Assembly: GCA_024742475.1 (NCBI GenBank)
Contig: JANSYI010000023.1
Span: 94,272-158,271, forward strand
DNA: 64,000 bases
Direction of reading: 5' to 3'
Source of the DNA: a bacterium
GTDB taxonomy: Bacteria > Myxococcota_A > Polyangia > Nannocystales > Nannocystaceae
Part shown: positions 41,801 through 52,583 of the stretch, in pieces
Position numbering within the stretch: the first letter of the stretch is position 1
Layout: every line of letters begins with the position of its first letter
The notes under the pieces: generated by a model
The model's database searches: none
The model's input: only the letters and a program-made list of their open reading frames with translations
Told to the model about the DNA's origin: nothing
Program-made: the position numbers and the translations under genes

Positions 41801-42605
41801 GACGGAGCTCGACGTGACGCTCTCGACCTCGGCCACGCTGAGCGTCGAGCTGAACCTGCCGGCACCGGCGGCTGGCCAGGTGGTGAACCTGTCGGCCGCG
41901 CCCGGCACCTTCGCGACCGTGCCCGCCACGGTCCTCGTCCCCGCCGACGCCCTGTCGGCACAGTTCGAGGTGACCGCGCTGGACACCGTCGGCACCGAAG
42001 TCATCACCGCCGACATCGCCGGGGCGACCTCGGATGCGACCATCAACGTGGTCGACACGCCACCGGTCGGCCTGGTGATCGCCGAGGTCTACTACAACCA
42101 CACCGGAGGCGACGACGACTTCGAGTGGGTCAAGCTGTTCAACGGCACCGGTGCCGACATCGACCTGTCCACGTACTCGCTGGGCTACGGCGGCACCGAC
42201 TACACCTACGCGCAGCTGCAGCTGGTCGGCACGATCGGCGCCGGCGAGTGCTTCTTGGTCGGCGGGCCCAGCGGCGACGCCGACAGCGGGTTTGCGGGGC
42301 CCCCGATGTTCGACCAAGCGGTCGCGTTCAGCCCGGGCATGCAGAACTCGGGCGCCACCGCCGACGCCGTCGCGCTCTTCGACGTGACCGCCGACATGAT
42401 CGGAGCCGCGACCGTGCCCATCGACGCCGTCATCTACGGCGAGAACAACGTCAACGGCCTGCTCGACGAGACCGGTGCCGCCGGTGCCGTCGACGTCGCC
42501 GACGTGGGTTCGGCCGCCTCGGCGGTGCTTCAAGACGACCTGACCTGGGGCGTCAGCCTCGCGCCCACGCCGACGGTCTGCCTCCCCTTCCCCGCCGCGG
42601 GATGA
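38874..42605 (+). CDS. Giant amidohydrolase-TSP3-lamin-tail lipoprotein
   Basis: 1243 residues; SD AGGAGGG about 10 bases upstream. Signal and lipobox PIGC (Cys22) precede a Ser/Thr/Asp linker (about 25-90). An amidohydrolase barrel (about 115-500) has HDH at 178-180, VIHGIG (His), and ALGTDW with a late Asp, fitting the metal-binding pattern of M38-type amidohydrolases. Three thrombospondin type 3-like calcium repeats follow (DSDADGIPDADDNC, DEDQDGIGDACDLC, DADGDGVGATEDNC and DMDADGVGDVCDVC), then an OB-like region, Ig-like domains and a lamin-tail-like domain (about 1060-1235). This combination on one surface lipoprotein is unusual. The substrate is unknown. The stop overlaps the next gene by ATGA. 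Confidence 0.9.
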   Translation: MLRRFVAITTTLLAVTAGPIGCGDDTTSASGGSTGTDTDDPTADPSTDTTTVDPTMDTDGTTSVDPDTGSSTDDSDTDTSDTGEDPPEPPEGEVVDCRNDIPVAPAGEVCDVTAGSGNATLIRGTVLSGQTIYETGTLLVEDGRISCVGCDCAEEAPADAAVLDCAQGVVSPGLINPHDHITFSLSQPQPHGDERYDHRHEWRLGLGDSTEIDTYPGSNNSTEGVLYGELRMLFGAATSVSGSGSASGLIRNLDRGEDTEGLAGVDVDYATFPLGDSDGTLLSQGCDYPFIENESALNASVYMPHVSEGINDEANNEFACLSGQPGNDLIAGNTAVIHGIGVRPSDIAEMAEVGAKLVWSPRSNIDLYGITADVLAYHHQGVGIALGTDWSASGSMNVMRELACAAYLNDNHLGEAFSDYELWMMSTYWAAASQGAGSQIGLLAEGFIADVAIFDGSENAHYRAIIDGEPSGVQLVMRGGDPLFGDDTIIEGLVSADDLAGCEVLEMCGEDKRVCVQLDTGLSLAQITGAVNPDSYDLFACGQPDLEPSCDPFRPMEFPARDGVTDSDADGIPDADDNCPSIFNPLRPMDAGSQADEDQDGIGDACDLCALDPDNGCEIPDPLDADGDGVGATEDNCPADANPGQEDMDADGVGDVCDVCPNVPNPGNGACPASIYEVKDGTLPEGTAVLLQDKVVTAAAPGFGFFIQTHPDDDDYVDVDYSAAFVYVGGGFTAEAGDRVTISGNVQNFFGQTQVVLSGGVTIESVDNPLPDPEPATVADVVEGGSRQEQLEAALVTIADLDVTDVMPAVGPGDMNPGGEFEVDGGLRVDNLFYTLDPFPTVGQNFPQLSGVLRWANSYSKLEPRGPQDLPVALASFGPDGFIEVGVTDIPIPGLTVQLTTTATADTDIALTYEDTGIVDGPASVTVPMGSDSVDVSLTGVASGTASVTASFGGNDVDAIITAYADADARIPTLTPTELDVTLSTSATLSVELNLPAPAAGQVVNLSAAPGTFATVPATVLVPADALSAQFEVTALDTVGTEVITADIAGATSDATINVVDTPPVGLVIAEVYYNHTGGDDDFEWVKLFNGTGADIDLSTYSLGYGGTDYTYAQLQLVGTIGAGECFLVGGPSGDADSGFAGPPMFDQAVAFSPGMQNSGATADAVALFDVTADMIGAATVPIDAVIYGENNVNGLLDETGAAGAVDVADVGSAASAVLQDDLTWGVSLAPTPTVCLPFPAAG

Positions 42606-43150
42606 GCCAAGGGACGAACGAGGCACCCCACGCCGCACTGCGAGCGTTCGAGCGCGACCGCTGGGTTCGCCAGGCCGACGTCCTGCGAACCTGGTTGGCC
42701 GCGCTGCCGCCGTGTGCCCCGGCCGCCGACGCGCTGCGACGCGCGTTGGCCGGGCAGGTCGTGCCCAACGCGGCACTGGCCCAGATGCGCTTCGATCTCG
42801 CGCGCGACGCCACCCGGCTCGCGCGCGCGATCGAGGGCAACACGCCCTCTGCGGTGCCGCAGGCCGCCGCTCCCCAGAGCACCGAGGCGTTTGCCAGGGA
42901 CGAAGCCGTCCACACCCTCGACAACGCGCTGACCTTCCTGCGCCGCGTGCCCGCCGATGCCCCCGCCATGGTGGAGCGGGCGCAGCGATGGATTCAGAGG
43001 CTGCGGTGGGAGCTGGTCGACACGGGCGTGCACGCGGAGGTCCCCGTCGACTTCTCCGCCGCCGTGGTGGCCGACCCGGAGCGGGTCTGCGCGATCGCGG
43101 CCGAGACGATCGCCGCCCTCACGCAGCTCCGCGACGCGCTGTGTCGGTAG
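42602..43150 (+). CDS. Helical hypothetical protein coupled to the amidohydrolase
   Basis: 182 residues without signal peptide; mainly alpha-helical (WVRQADVLRTWLAAL, EAVHTLDNALTFLRR, VCAIAAETIAALTQLRDAL). No family is recognised. Its ATG overlaps the amidohydrolase stop (ATGA), so the two are co-translated although one is surface-exposed and the other looks cytoplasmic. The last 32 bases overlap the convergent metallo-beta-lactamase-fold gene antisense. Coding status rests on the overlap start and an even helical pattern. Confidence 0.68.
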   Translation: MSQGTNEAPHAALRAFERDRWVRQADVLRTWLAALPPCAPAADALRRALAGQVVPNAALAQMRFDLARDATRLARAIEGNTPSAVPQAAAPQSTEAFARDEAVHTLDNALTFLRRVPADAPAMVERAQRWIQRLRWELVDTGVHAEVPVDFSAAVVADPERVCAIAAETIAALTQLRDALCR

Positions 43151-44024
43151 CCCTGCGCAGGAGGGCCGGCATGGCGACCTCGAGAAACACCGGAAAACGG
43201 TGCGTCGGATAGGCCGCGGTGATCTCCGCGACGAGCTGCCGCGCCGCGTGTTCGCCGGGTGGACCCGCCTTCGCGACGCGCTGCACCCGTTCCGAAACGT
43301 CACGCAGGTAGACGCGCTGCATCGCGATCAGCTCCGGGCCGCCCGAAGGACCGCGGCCCGGATGCACGTGCGCGGGCGCCATGGCCTCGAGCTCGTCCAG
43401 CCGCGTCAGCCACTCGTCGAGCAATCCCAGCTCCATCCACGCGTGGGCACCCGAGGCGACGAGGTCCCCGACGAAGACGTGGTCGCGCCACTGCAGGGCG
43501 ACGTGCGACCGGCCGCACCCGGGACCGAGCACGTGGGCCCTCAGCGAGAGCCCCGCGAGCTCGAGCGTGGTCGTGGCGTGCCCGAAGACCTCGGGCTGCG
43601 CCGGCGCCAGGGGAAAGTCGGGCGCGTAGCGCTCGCCAAACGCCGCCAGACGCTGGGCGTGCACGGCCGGGATCTGATCGCGGACCGAGGCGGACGTCAG
43701 CACGCGCGCCCCGTGCCGCGTGAACGTGGCCGTGCCGTTGAACTTGTCGGGGTTGGCGTGCAGCACCACGGCGGCGACGACCTGCTTGCCGGTCGCCCGC
43801 CGTACCGCGTCGATCACCGCTCGCGCCTCGCTGGCGAGGAACTGGGTGTCGATGACGACGACCCCGCCCGGACCTTCGATCCAATACGACGCCGTGGAGA
43901 ACGACCACGGTGACGAGGTGTACCGGCCGACGGACGACCCGGCGGTGGTCCCCGGAGCGGGGGCGCTGGCACAGGCCAACGTCGCGAACGCGCTCGCGCC
44001 CAGGAGGAAGGTTCGTCGCTGCAT
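43119..44024 (-). CDS. Metallo-beta-lactamase-fold protein with degenerate metal site
   Basis: A 301-residue protein. The N-terminus MQRRTFLLGASAFATLAC combines a twin-arginine-like RR-x-F-L with a possible lipobox (Cys18). The MBL fold is visible in VVVIDTQF, then VVLHANPDKFNG, GPGCGRSH and HVFVGDL. The usual HxHxDH metal motif reads H89-A-N91-P-D93-K94, so two of the ligands are changed, while the third His (GRSH) and the Asp in VGDL remain. It may bind one metal or none, or have a new activity. It is divergent from an AraC regulator across 72 bases, so it is the likely target. Confidence 0.83.
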   Translation of the reverse strand: MQRRTFLLGASAFATLACASAPAPGTTAGSSVGRYTSSPWSFSTASYWIEGPGGVVVIDTQFLASEARAVIDAVRRATGKQVVAAVVLHANPDKFNGTATFTRHGARVLTSASVRDQIPAVHAQRLAAFGERYAPDFPLAPAQPEVFGHATTTLELAGLSLRAHVLGPGCGRSHVALQWRDHVFVGDLVASGAHAWMELGLLDEWLTRLDELEAMAPAHVHPGRGPSGGPELIAMQRVYLRDVSERVQRVAKAGPPGEHAARQLVAEITAAYPTHRFPVFLEVAMPALLRRATDTARRGAA

Positions 44025-44084
44025 CGCCCTGGGTCCTAGCTCGGCGGCGGCGTGCAATCGACGCACATTCAGACTCAGACTTGC

Positions 44085-44090
44085 TATTTT
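44085..44090 (+). promoter_or_regulatory. -10 element TATTTT before AraC gene
   Basis: TATTTT in a local AT-rich patch ends 6 bases before ATG 44097. This is strong -10 similarity in very GC-rich DNA and indicates leaderless transcription of the regulator. Confidence 0.5.
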
Positions 44091-44096
44091 GCGCCA

Positions 44097-44867
44097 ATGC
44101 CAGTCGTCGACGTCGACTGTACCCGTGCCCCCGCGTTCGGCCTGCACGAGCGGTTCGACCGCGCGGACACGGACTGGCACGCGCACGCGAAGCACCAGCT
44201 CTTGTACGCGTGCCGCGGGAGCATGCGCGTGTACGTCGAGCGACAGATGTGGCTGCTTCCATCCGGCCGGGCCGCGTGGGTGCCCGCGGGCGTCCGACAC
44301 CGCGTCGTTTGCTCGAGGCTCGAGCTCCAGACGGTCTACCTGCCGACGCGACGCGTCCGTGAAGCCCCCGCGGCGCCCGTCGTCTTCGACGCGCCACCCC
44401 TGGCCCGCGAGATGCTCGCCCACGCCGTGCGGATGGGACCGGCGGACCCTCCCACGCCGAAGGCCCGCAGCTTCTTTTCGACCCTCGCGTACCTGTGCCT
44501 CGAGTGGATGCGCGACCCCCTGCCCCTATGCCTGCCGCGGGCCGAGTCCGCGGCGCTGCAGCGCGCAATGGACTGGACCCTGCAGAACCTCGGCGCGCGC
44601 GCGACCGCTGCCGCAGCGGCCCGCGCCGCAGGCATGAGCACCCGGACGATGGCCCGCCGGTTCGCGGTCGAGACGGGCACGACCTGGCGCCGCTTTGCCC
44701 ACGACGCTCGCATCATCGAGGCGACCCACCGACTCTCGGTGCCCGGCGCCCACGTCGGGGATGTGGCGGCCTCGCTGGGGTTCGAGAGCCTCTCGGCGTT
44801 CAGCCGCGCGTTCAAGTCCGCCCTCGGTCGGCCGCCCTCGTCGATGCGTCCCCGCGCCCCGTCCTGA
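44097..44867 (+). CDS. AraC-family transcriptional regulator
   Basis: A 256-residue regulator. The N-terminal cupin-type effector domain (about 1-110) has WHAHAKHQLLYACRG, a classic sensor strand pair, and GRAAWVPAGVRHRV. The C-terminal double HTH (about 165-255) has AAARAAGMSTRTMARRF and DVAASLGFESLSAFSRAFK with SMRPR at the end. I chose ATG 44097 over GTG 44052 because of the -10-like TATTTT just upstream. It is divergent from the MBL-fold gene and probably controls it. The family is sure and the effector unknown. Confidence 0.92.
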   Translation: MPVVDVDCTRAPAFGLHERFDRADTDWHAHAKHQLLYACRGSMRVYVERQMWLLPSGRAAWVPAGVRHRVVCSRLELQTVYLPTRRVREAPAAPVVFDAPPLAREMLAHAVRMGPADPPTPKARSFFSTLAYLCLEWMRDPLPLCLPRAESAALQRAMDWTLQNLGARATAAAAARAAGMSTRTMARRFAVETGTTWRRFAHDARIIEATHRLSVPGAHVGDVAASLGFESLSAFSRAFKSALGRPPSSMRPRAPS

Positions 44868-44985
44868 GCGACCTTCCCGTTTCGGGCGGACGCGGCTCCC
44901 AAATCGACACCCCGGCTCGAACGACACTGTCGAGATCGCTGGGCGTCGCAGACTGGCCCGCTTCGTGCTTTGCCCTCGGGACACG

Positions 44986-46725
44986 ATGCAGGCAGGGCCA
45001 CGATCACAGTTTTGCGGGAGCTGCGGCGGGGAGAACCCCGTCGAGGCGATCCGGTGCGTGCATTGCTCGGACGTGCTCGACCCCGCCGCGCAGACGCCTT
45101 CGGCACCCGCGCCGCCCCTGGACGCGAAGACGAGCGCCATCGTCGCGGCGATTGGCGTCCTGCTCGTCGCGCTCCTGCACGCCTCGGGCCTGGGCTTCTC
45201 GATGCGGCTGCTCCCGGCCGACGCGAGCGAGGCAGAGCTGGCAAGCCGGATGGAGAGCCTCATTGAGGAGGAGGCCATCGACGAAGCAGCCGCGGTGAGC
45301 CTGCTCGTCGAGCTGGCCTCCGAGCGACGCGCCCGGGCCGAGCTGGACGGCGGCACGCTCTCGGAACGCGAAGCCAACAGCCTGCGGGCGCGCCTGCCTC
45401 CAGAAGACCAGGCCACGGTGCTCGGGCTCGGGGGGGTGTTCGCCCTCTTGCCCACGATGCTTGCGTTCTTGGTCGCTGGGGTCGTCGGGACCGCGCTCGC
45501 CCGCGCTCGCCGCTCCCGCGAGGTGCTGCTCGGGCTGGGCGCGGCATCGATCGGGCAGCTGCTGCTGTGGGCGCTGAGCGTCGAGTTCGACGTCGGTGCC
45601 CTCGCCTCGGGGCGCCTGCTGATGACGGGGCCCGGCCCCGCGTTCGTCGGCGGACCCATCCTGCTGCTGTGCGTCAGCCTCGTCGGCGCGACCGCAGCGA
45701 GCACCGGGCTGAGCTACGCGGTCGGGCTGGGACTCGAGCAGGCCGCAGGCAAGTCCGACTGTCCACACTGCGGCCACGTCTTCGTCCGCACACGGGGACT
45801 GCTGCAGTGTCCCGCGTGCACGCGGCCGGTCGCCTCCCCGGCCGCGGCCCCCGTCCCCTCCGGACCCGGCGGCATGACCCGCGCGCAGACGGGCGCGAGC
45901 GAGCTGCTCTGCGTCCAGTGCGTCAAGACCTACGCCGCGGATGTATGCCCAGTGCACCCCGATGAACCGCTGCTCGACCCCGCCGTCGAAGCGGTTCGGT
46001 TCCAGCTGCTCGACCTCGACGCGCAGGCGGGCACGCAGCGCTTCTCTCGCTGGACCGCCGGCATGCACACCGACGCGGCCCCATCGGCCAGCGGCGGCGT
46101 GTGCATGGAATGCGCGAGGGCCTACGAGACCTCTGCGTGTCCCGTGCACCCCGACGAACCGCTCCTCGACCCCGCGGTCGAAGCGGTGCGCATCGAGATG
46201 GAAGATGCCGACGATCGCCGGCGAGCGCGGGTGGGCACGCGCCTGATGTTCGGCGCGTTCGGACTCGCCGCGGCGCTGACCGTCGGCCTCGCGAACATCC
46301 TCCCGCTCGAGGGCTCGCTGATGGTCTCGGTGTTCGCCGGTTCGCTGGTGGGGCTGATGGCCGTCGCTCGCGTCCTCACGCCCGCCCTGAGCCCGCCTCG
46401 CTTCACGGCGTGGACCGGGACCGAGGCGACGAGCCGCGAGGCGCTCGCCCACGATGCCAAGCGAGAGCTGCTCGAACCGGTGCGCCGCGCCTTCGCCCAG
46501 ATCGGCCGGCGGCTGGCCGGGTTCGTCGTCGCGTCCCTCCTCGCAGGCGGCGTGGGGGCGGCCTCGTTCTTCGCGCTGTCGTGGCCCGTGGGGCTCGGCA
46601 TCCTGTGCGGAGCCGTGCTCGGCGCGCTCGGATTCGGCGGCTACGTGTGGGCGGTCGACACCCGCCGAGAGCTGGGCGAGGCCGCCCGGACGGTGGCGTC
46701 CGGGTGGCGCGATCCGTACGCGTGA
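44986..46725 (+). CDS. Eight-helix membrane protein with zinc ribbons and twin motif
   Basis: 579 residues. It begins with a zinc ribbon (CGSCGGENPVEAIRCVHC, about 10-27). Four helices follow (for example IVAAIGVLLVALLHASGLGF), then a second ribbon (CPHCGHVFVRTRGLLQCPAC, about 261-280). Two copies of a C-x2-C...C-P-V-H-P-D-E-P-L-L-D-P-A-V-E-A-V-R module lie about 65 residues apart (about 305-405). Four more helices run to the C-terminus. The modules face the same side as the ribbons if four helices precede them. No known family. It may be a membrane metal sensor or assembly scaffold; this is a guess. The start at 44986 fits the ribbon. Confidence 0.83.
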   Translation: MQAGPRSQFCGSCGGENPVEAIRCVHCSDVLDPAAQTPSAPAPPLDAKTSAIVAAIGVLLVALLHASGLGFSMRLLPADASEAELASRMESLIEEEAIDEAAAVSLLVELASERRARAELDGGTLSEREANSLRARLPPEDQATVLGLGGVFALLPTMLAFLVAGVVGTALARARRSREVLLGLGAASIGQLLLWALSVEFDVGALASGRLLMTGPGPAFVGGPILLLCVSLVGATAASTGLSYAVGLGLEQAAGKSDCPHCGHVFVRTRGLLQCPACTRPVASPAAAPVPSGPGGMTRAQTGASELLCVQCVKTYAADVCPVHPDEPLLDPAVEAVRFQLLDLDAQAGTQRFSRWTAGMHTDAAPSASGGVCMECARAYETSACPVHPDEPLLDPAVEAVRIEMEDADDRRRARVGTRLMFGAFGLAAALTVGLANILPLEGSLMVSVFAGSLVGLMAVARVLTPALSPPRFTAWTGTEATSREALAHDAKRELLEPVRRAFAQIGRRLAGFVVASLLAGGVGAASFFALSWPVGLGILCGAVLGALGFGGYVWAVDTRRELGEAARTVASGWRDPYA

Positions 46726-46765
46726 GACGAGTGACTCGCCCAACCCGTCATGCGGCCCCTCGTGC

Positions 46766-46786
46766 GGCCCGTCTTGTGGCCGGGCC
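46766..46786. terminator. Weak hairpin between convergent genes
   Basis: GGCCCG and CGGGCC pair around a 9-base loop within three near-copies of the string TGCGGCC or TGTGGCC. It lies between the convergent stops at 46725 and 46796. No T run, so the assignment is weak. Confidence 0.25.
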
Positions 46787-46795
46787 CGCCGACAT

Positions 46796-48205
46796 TCAGC
46801 CTGGAGGGTTGATGACCAGGTCGAGGCCCGAGCCCGAGAAATCCGAGTAGGTGTACGGGCTGGTCAGCCCCGTGACGGTGGCGACGATGGTGTAGGCGAC
46901 CGGGTCGACCTTCCAGGCCACGGATGCACCGCGGTCGACGACCCAGACGAAGCCGTCGCGGTCGATCGTGACGCCGACCGGGTCGGCGCAGCCGGGCAGC
47001 GCGATGGCGTCGTCGATCACGCTGTCGCCCAGGCGGTCGAACACGGCGAGGCGGCACGGGGAGTTGCCTGCGACCCAGACCCGATCCTCGCGGTCGATCG
47101 CCAAGCCGCGATACCGGCCCGTCACGCCCCCTGCGGAGTGGAACGTCTCCGTGAGGGGGTCGAAGCGGTAGATGAAGTCGACCCCGGCACCGCCCGAGTA
47201 GGTGGCGAACCACGGCTGCCCCTCGCCGTCGACGCCCATGCCGTAGGCGTTGCTGCCCGGCACGGTATAGGTCGTGACCGAGAGGTCGTCGGCGTCGACG
47301 CGGCTGAGCGTGAGGCCGGACCGGTCGGAGACCCAAAAATCGCCCTCGGCGTTGACCGCTCCGCCGTAGACGAAGCCGCTCGAGGCGATGGTGGTGGAGT
47401 CGAGCTGCGCCCCGGTGAACCCGTCGAGTCGGTAGACCTGCAGAGGGTTGCTGCCGTACGCGACCCAAAGTCGTGGGTTGGGGTTGGTGTTCTCGCACGT
47501 CGCGGGGTCGATGGTGCCGCCCTCCCAGGCGACGGCCCGCGTGCCGTACGTGGACGCCGGCAGGTCGGTCTCCCAGATCAGGCACTCGTCGGTGCCGAAG
47601 TCGCGAATGTCATCGGGCGCGGTGGAGGTGTCGATGACGCCGTTGCCGTTGATGTCGATGCAATCTTCGGGCTGGGCGGCGATCTTGACGACCCGCGCGG
47701 CGTAGCGGTGGCCCGCCGCGATGTCCCCAAACTGGTTGACCGACGTTCGCGACGGCTCGTTGGAGGGCGTGGTCGTGGTGCGGTAGCGGGCAACCTCGAT
47801 CGCCGTCTCGGTGTCGATCTTCGAGACGGTGCCCTGCGGCGCGTTCGCGACCCAGATGTTCGAGAAGCTGGTGCCGCCTCCGCCTCCGCCTCCGCCTCCG
47901 TCGGCGCAGCCCCCACCTCCGGCGTCGGGGCTCGCGGGCAGATCGAACAGCGGCTGATCGGTGCCTCCGACGGCGCCCGAGGAGTCCTCGCCGCCGGCGG
48001 TCGTGGGCGCGGCGGTCGACCCGCTGGCCGACGCCGTCTCGCTGCCGTCCGACGTCGCGCCCTGCGAGCTGGACGAACCGGTGGCCGAGACGGTGCCGAT
48101 GCTGGCGCTGCCCGCGTCGGACGCGCTCTCGCTGGGTGGCTCGGAGTCGCAGCCGGCGGGCGCGAGGAGAAGAACGAGCGAAACGAAGGTTGGTGAAGGT
48201 CGCAT
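46796..48205 (-). CDS. Beta-propeller (Vgb/NHL-like) lipoprotein
   Basis: A 469-residue lipoprotein with lipobox APAGC (Cys19), a Ser/Gly/Asp linker and a run of nine glycines (about 110). It then has repeated propeller blades of about 42 residues with W-V-A-N/D signatures (NIWVANAPQGTVSKIDTET, LWVAYGSNPLQVYRL, DFWVSDRSGLTLSRVD, VWVAGNSPCRLAVFD, VWVVDRGASVAWKVD). This is the streptogramin-lyase/NHL pattern. Catalysis is unlikely to be the same; most such lipoproteins bind glycans or proteins. A calcium-like DINGNGVID lies in a loop. ATG 48205 fits the signal; 48232 adds nine residues. It is monocistronic by spacing. Confidence 0.85.
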   Translation of the reverse strand: MRPSPTFVSLVLLLAPAGCDSEPPSESASDAGSASIGTVSATGSSSSQGATSDGSETASASGSTAAPTTAGGEDSSGAVGGTDQPLFDLPASPDAGGGGCADGGGGGGGGGTSFSNIWVANAPQGTVSKIDTETAIEVARYRTTTTPSNEPSRTSVNQFGDIAAGHRYAARVVKIAAQPEDCIDINGNGVIDTSTAPDDIRDFGTDECLIWETDLPASTYGTRAVAWEGGTIDPATCENTNPNPRLWVAYGSNPLQVYRLDGFTGAQLDSTTIASSGFVYGGAVNAEGDFWVSDRSGLTLSRVDADDLSVTTYTVPGSNAYGMGVDGEGQPWFATYSGGAGVDFIYRFDPLTETFHSAGGVTGRYRGLAIDREDRVWVAGNSPCRLAVFDRLGDSVIDDAIALPGCADPVGVTIDRDGFVWVVDRGASVAWKVDPVAYTIVATVTGLTSPYTYSDFSGSGLDLVINPPG

Positions 48206-48299
48206 GCCGGGCCCGTGGCTCAGACACCACATGCCAGGGTTTTCACGGGTCGTCGATGCTCTTTTTCGACCACGCCCGCGCCGCGAGGACTTCGCGCAG

Positions 48300-49658
48300 C
48301 TAGCGCGACTCCAGCACCAGCTGCTGTCCCCCCGTGATCAGCCCGGGCACGACGAAGCTCAGATCGACGTCGACGCACGAGCGCGCGGCGAGCGTCTGCT
48401 CGCCCAGCTCCATGCTCGGGGCGGTCGGGGTCGTCAGCACGTCGACGAGCTCGCCCAGCAGCCGCACTGGCCCCGCCCACGTGAACGAGGGCGTGTCGTC
48501 GTCGGCGACGAAGTTCGAGCCAAAGCGCAGGGCGACGGTGCGCGCCCCCTCGTCGGCGCACAGCCGCAGCACGAGGTCGTAGGCCATCCCATAGTTTCCG
48601 AAGGACTCGTCCGAGGAATCCGAGAGGTTCACGATCGCAGGCGCGCTCTGGCTCTGCAGCGTGGCCCCGTCGAGCTGGAACTTGTCCGTGGTGTTGAGCG
48701 CCAGCCCCACGTGCGCGGGCGCGGCGGGGACGTCGACCTCGAACGCCCCGGCCCAGCGCGCGTTCGCGTAGACCCCCGCCATGCGTCCGAACGCGTTGGG
48801 GCCCGGCTGCAGGATCTCCCCGGGCGCGGGCTCGCCCTGCGAGCGGTTGATCGCCTCGTCCGTGGACCCCGAGGCCGTCGCCACCATGTAGACGTAGAGT
48901 TCTCCGCTGGCCTCGATGCGCACCCGGCCGTCGAGGATTCCGCCGGGCGCCAGGTCGATGCTGGCGAGCTCGACGCCCTGGCCGGGCGAGACGACCACGG
49001 TGGTGTCGACGCTGCCCTTCCCGGTCAGGGCATCCTCGGCCACCGCCACCGAGGGGCCCTGGCCGGGCGTGATGGGGAAGCGCGCGTTGTCGTAGAGCGA
49101 GCCGTGCGCCTCGAGGTCGACGTCCGCCTCACCGGGGTTGGTGGCGATGAGGTGGAACACCAGCGGGGCTCCCGAAGCGTTGAGGTGGAACATGTACGCG
49201 ACGAGGGCGGTGAGCCCGAGCGCCGAGCCCCCGCGCTGCGCGTCGACCCGCGCGTGCTGCATGAGCCATCCGGGGCCAAAGACCCGCTCGGGGTTGTTGC
49301 TCACCCACAACGGGTCGCCCTCGAGGCCGCCGGGCAGGTCCACGAGGTCGGGCCCGAGCACGCGCTGCGGCGCCAGGCCCCGTGACCACGCCGAGGTGGG
49401 AACGTCGGCCTCACGCGAGCCGCCCGAGCTCGTCTGCTCCGCGGCGCTCGACGAAGAGTCGTCGGCGGCCGCCGATGTGGTCGATGCGTCCGAGGTCACC
49501 GTGTCCGGCTGCGCGCTCGTGCCCGTACTCGTCGACGCCGTCGCGAGCGAACTCGTCGAATCGCCCCCGTCATCCGCACCCGTGGAGCTCTCGCCTTGGG
49601 GCTGCTGCGCCGAACAAGCGACGCCGAGGGCGGCGAGCCAACACGCGATCCGTTGCAT
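48300..49658 (-). CDS. Lipoprotein with long Ser/Thr/Asp linker
   Basis: A 452-residue lipoprotein with lipobox LGVAC (Cys15) and an exceptionally long Ser/Thr/Ala/Asp linker (about 20-85). A beta-rich domain follows (VAYMFHLNASGAPLVFHLIATN, YVYMVATASGSTDEAINRS, GRMAGVYANARWAGAFEVDVP) and a C-terminal immunoglobulin-like region. No domain is recognised; it could be a surface adhesion or glycan-binding protein. A TAGTCT hexamer ends 6 bases before the ATG, which supports the start. It lies downstream of the M16 protease gene at 38 bases, and both are minus-strand, so co-transcription is possible. Confidence 0.82.
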   Translation of the reverse strand: MQRIACWLAALGVACSAQQPQGESSTGADDGGDSTSSLATASTSTGTSAQPDTVTSDASTTSAAADDSSSSAAEQTSSGGSREADVPTSAWSRGLAPQRVLGPDLVDLPGGLEGDPLWVSNNPERVFGPGWLMQHARVDAQRGGSALGLTALVAYMFHLNASGAPLVFHLIATNPGEADVDLEAHGSLYDNARFPITPGQGPSVAVAEDALTGKGSVDTTVVVSPGQGVELASIDLAPGGILDGRVRIEASGELYVYMVATASGSTDEAINRSQGEPAPGEILQPGPNAFGRMAGVYANARWAGAFEVDVPAAPAHVGLALNTTDKFQLDGATLQSQSAPAIVNLSDSSDESFGNYGMAYDLVLRLCADEGARTVALRFGSNFVADDDTPSFTWAGPVRLLGELVDVLTTPTAPSMELGEQTLAARSCVDVDLSFVVPGLITGGQQLVLESR

Positions 49659-49664
49659 TCGCGG

Positions 49665-49670
49665 AGACTA
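49665..49670 (-). promoter_or_regulatory. -10-like TAGTCT before lipoprotein gene
   Basis: TAGTCT on the minus strand ends 6 bases before ATG 49658, within the 38-base gap after the M16 protease stop. Leaderless initiation is implied. Confidence 0.4.
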
Positions 49671-49696
49671 CCGCGGCATCGTGCGGGCCCAAGGGG

Positions 49697-52570
<2,874 letters not shown>

Positions 52571-52583
52571 CGGGGCCACGCTA

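Noticed and set aside
40044..42776. 910-codon minus-strand frame opposite the amidohydrolase gene
   Set aside because: Val/Gly/Asp/Arg antisense shadow of an evident lipoprotein; no signal or motif.
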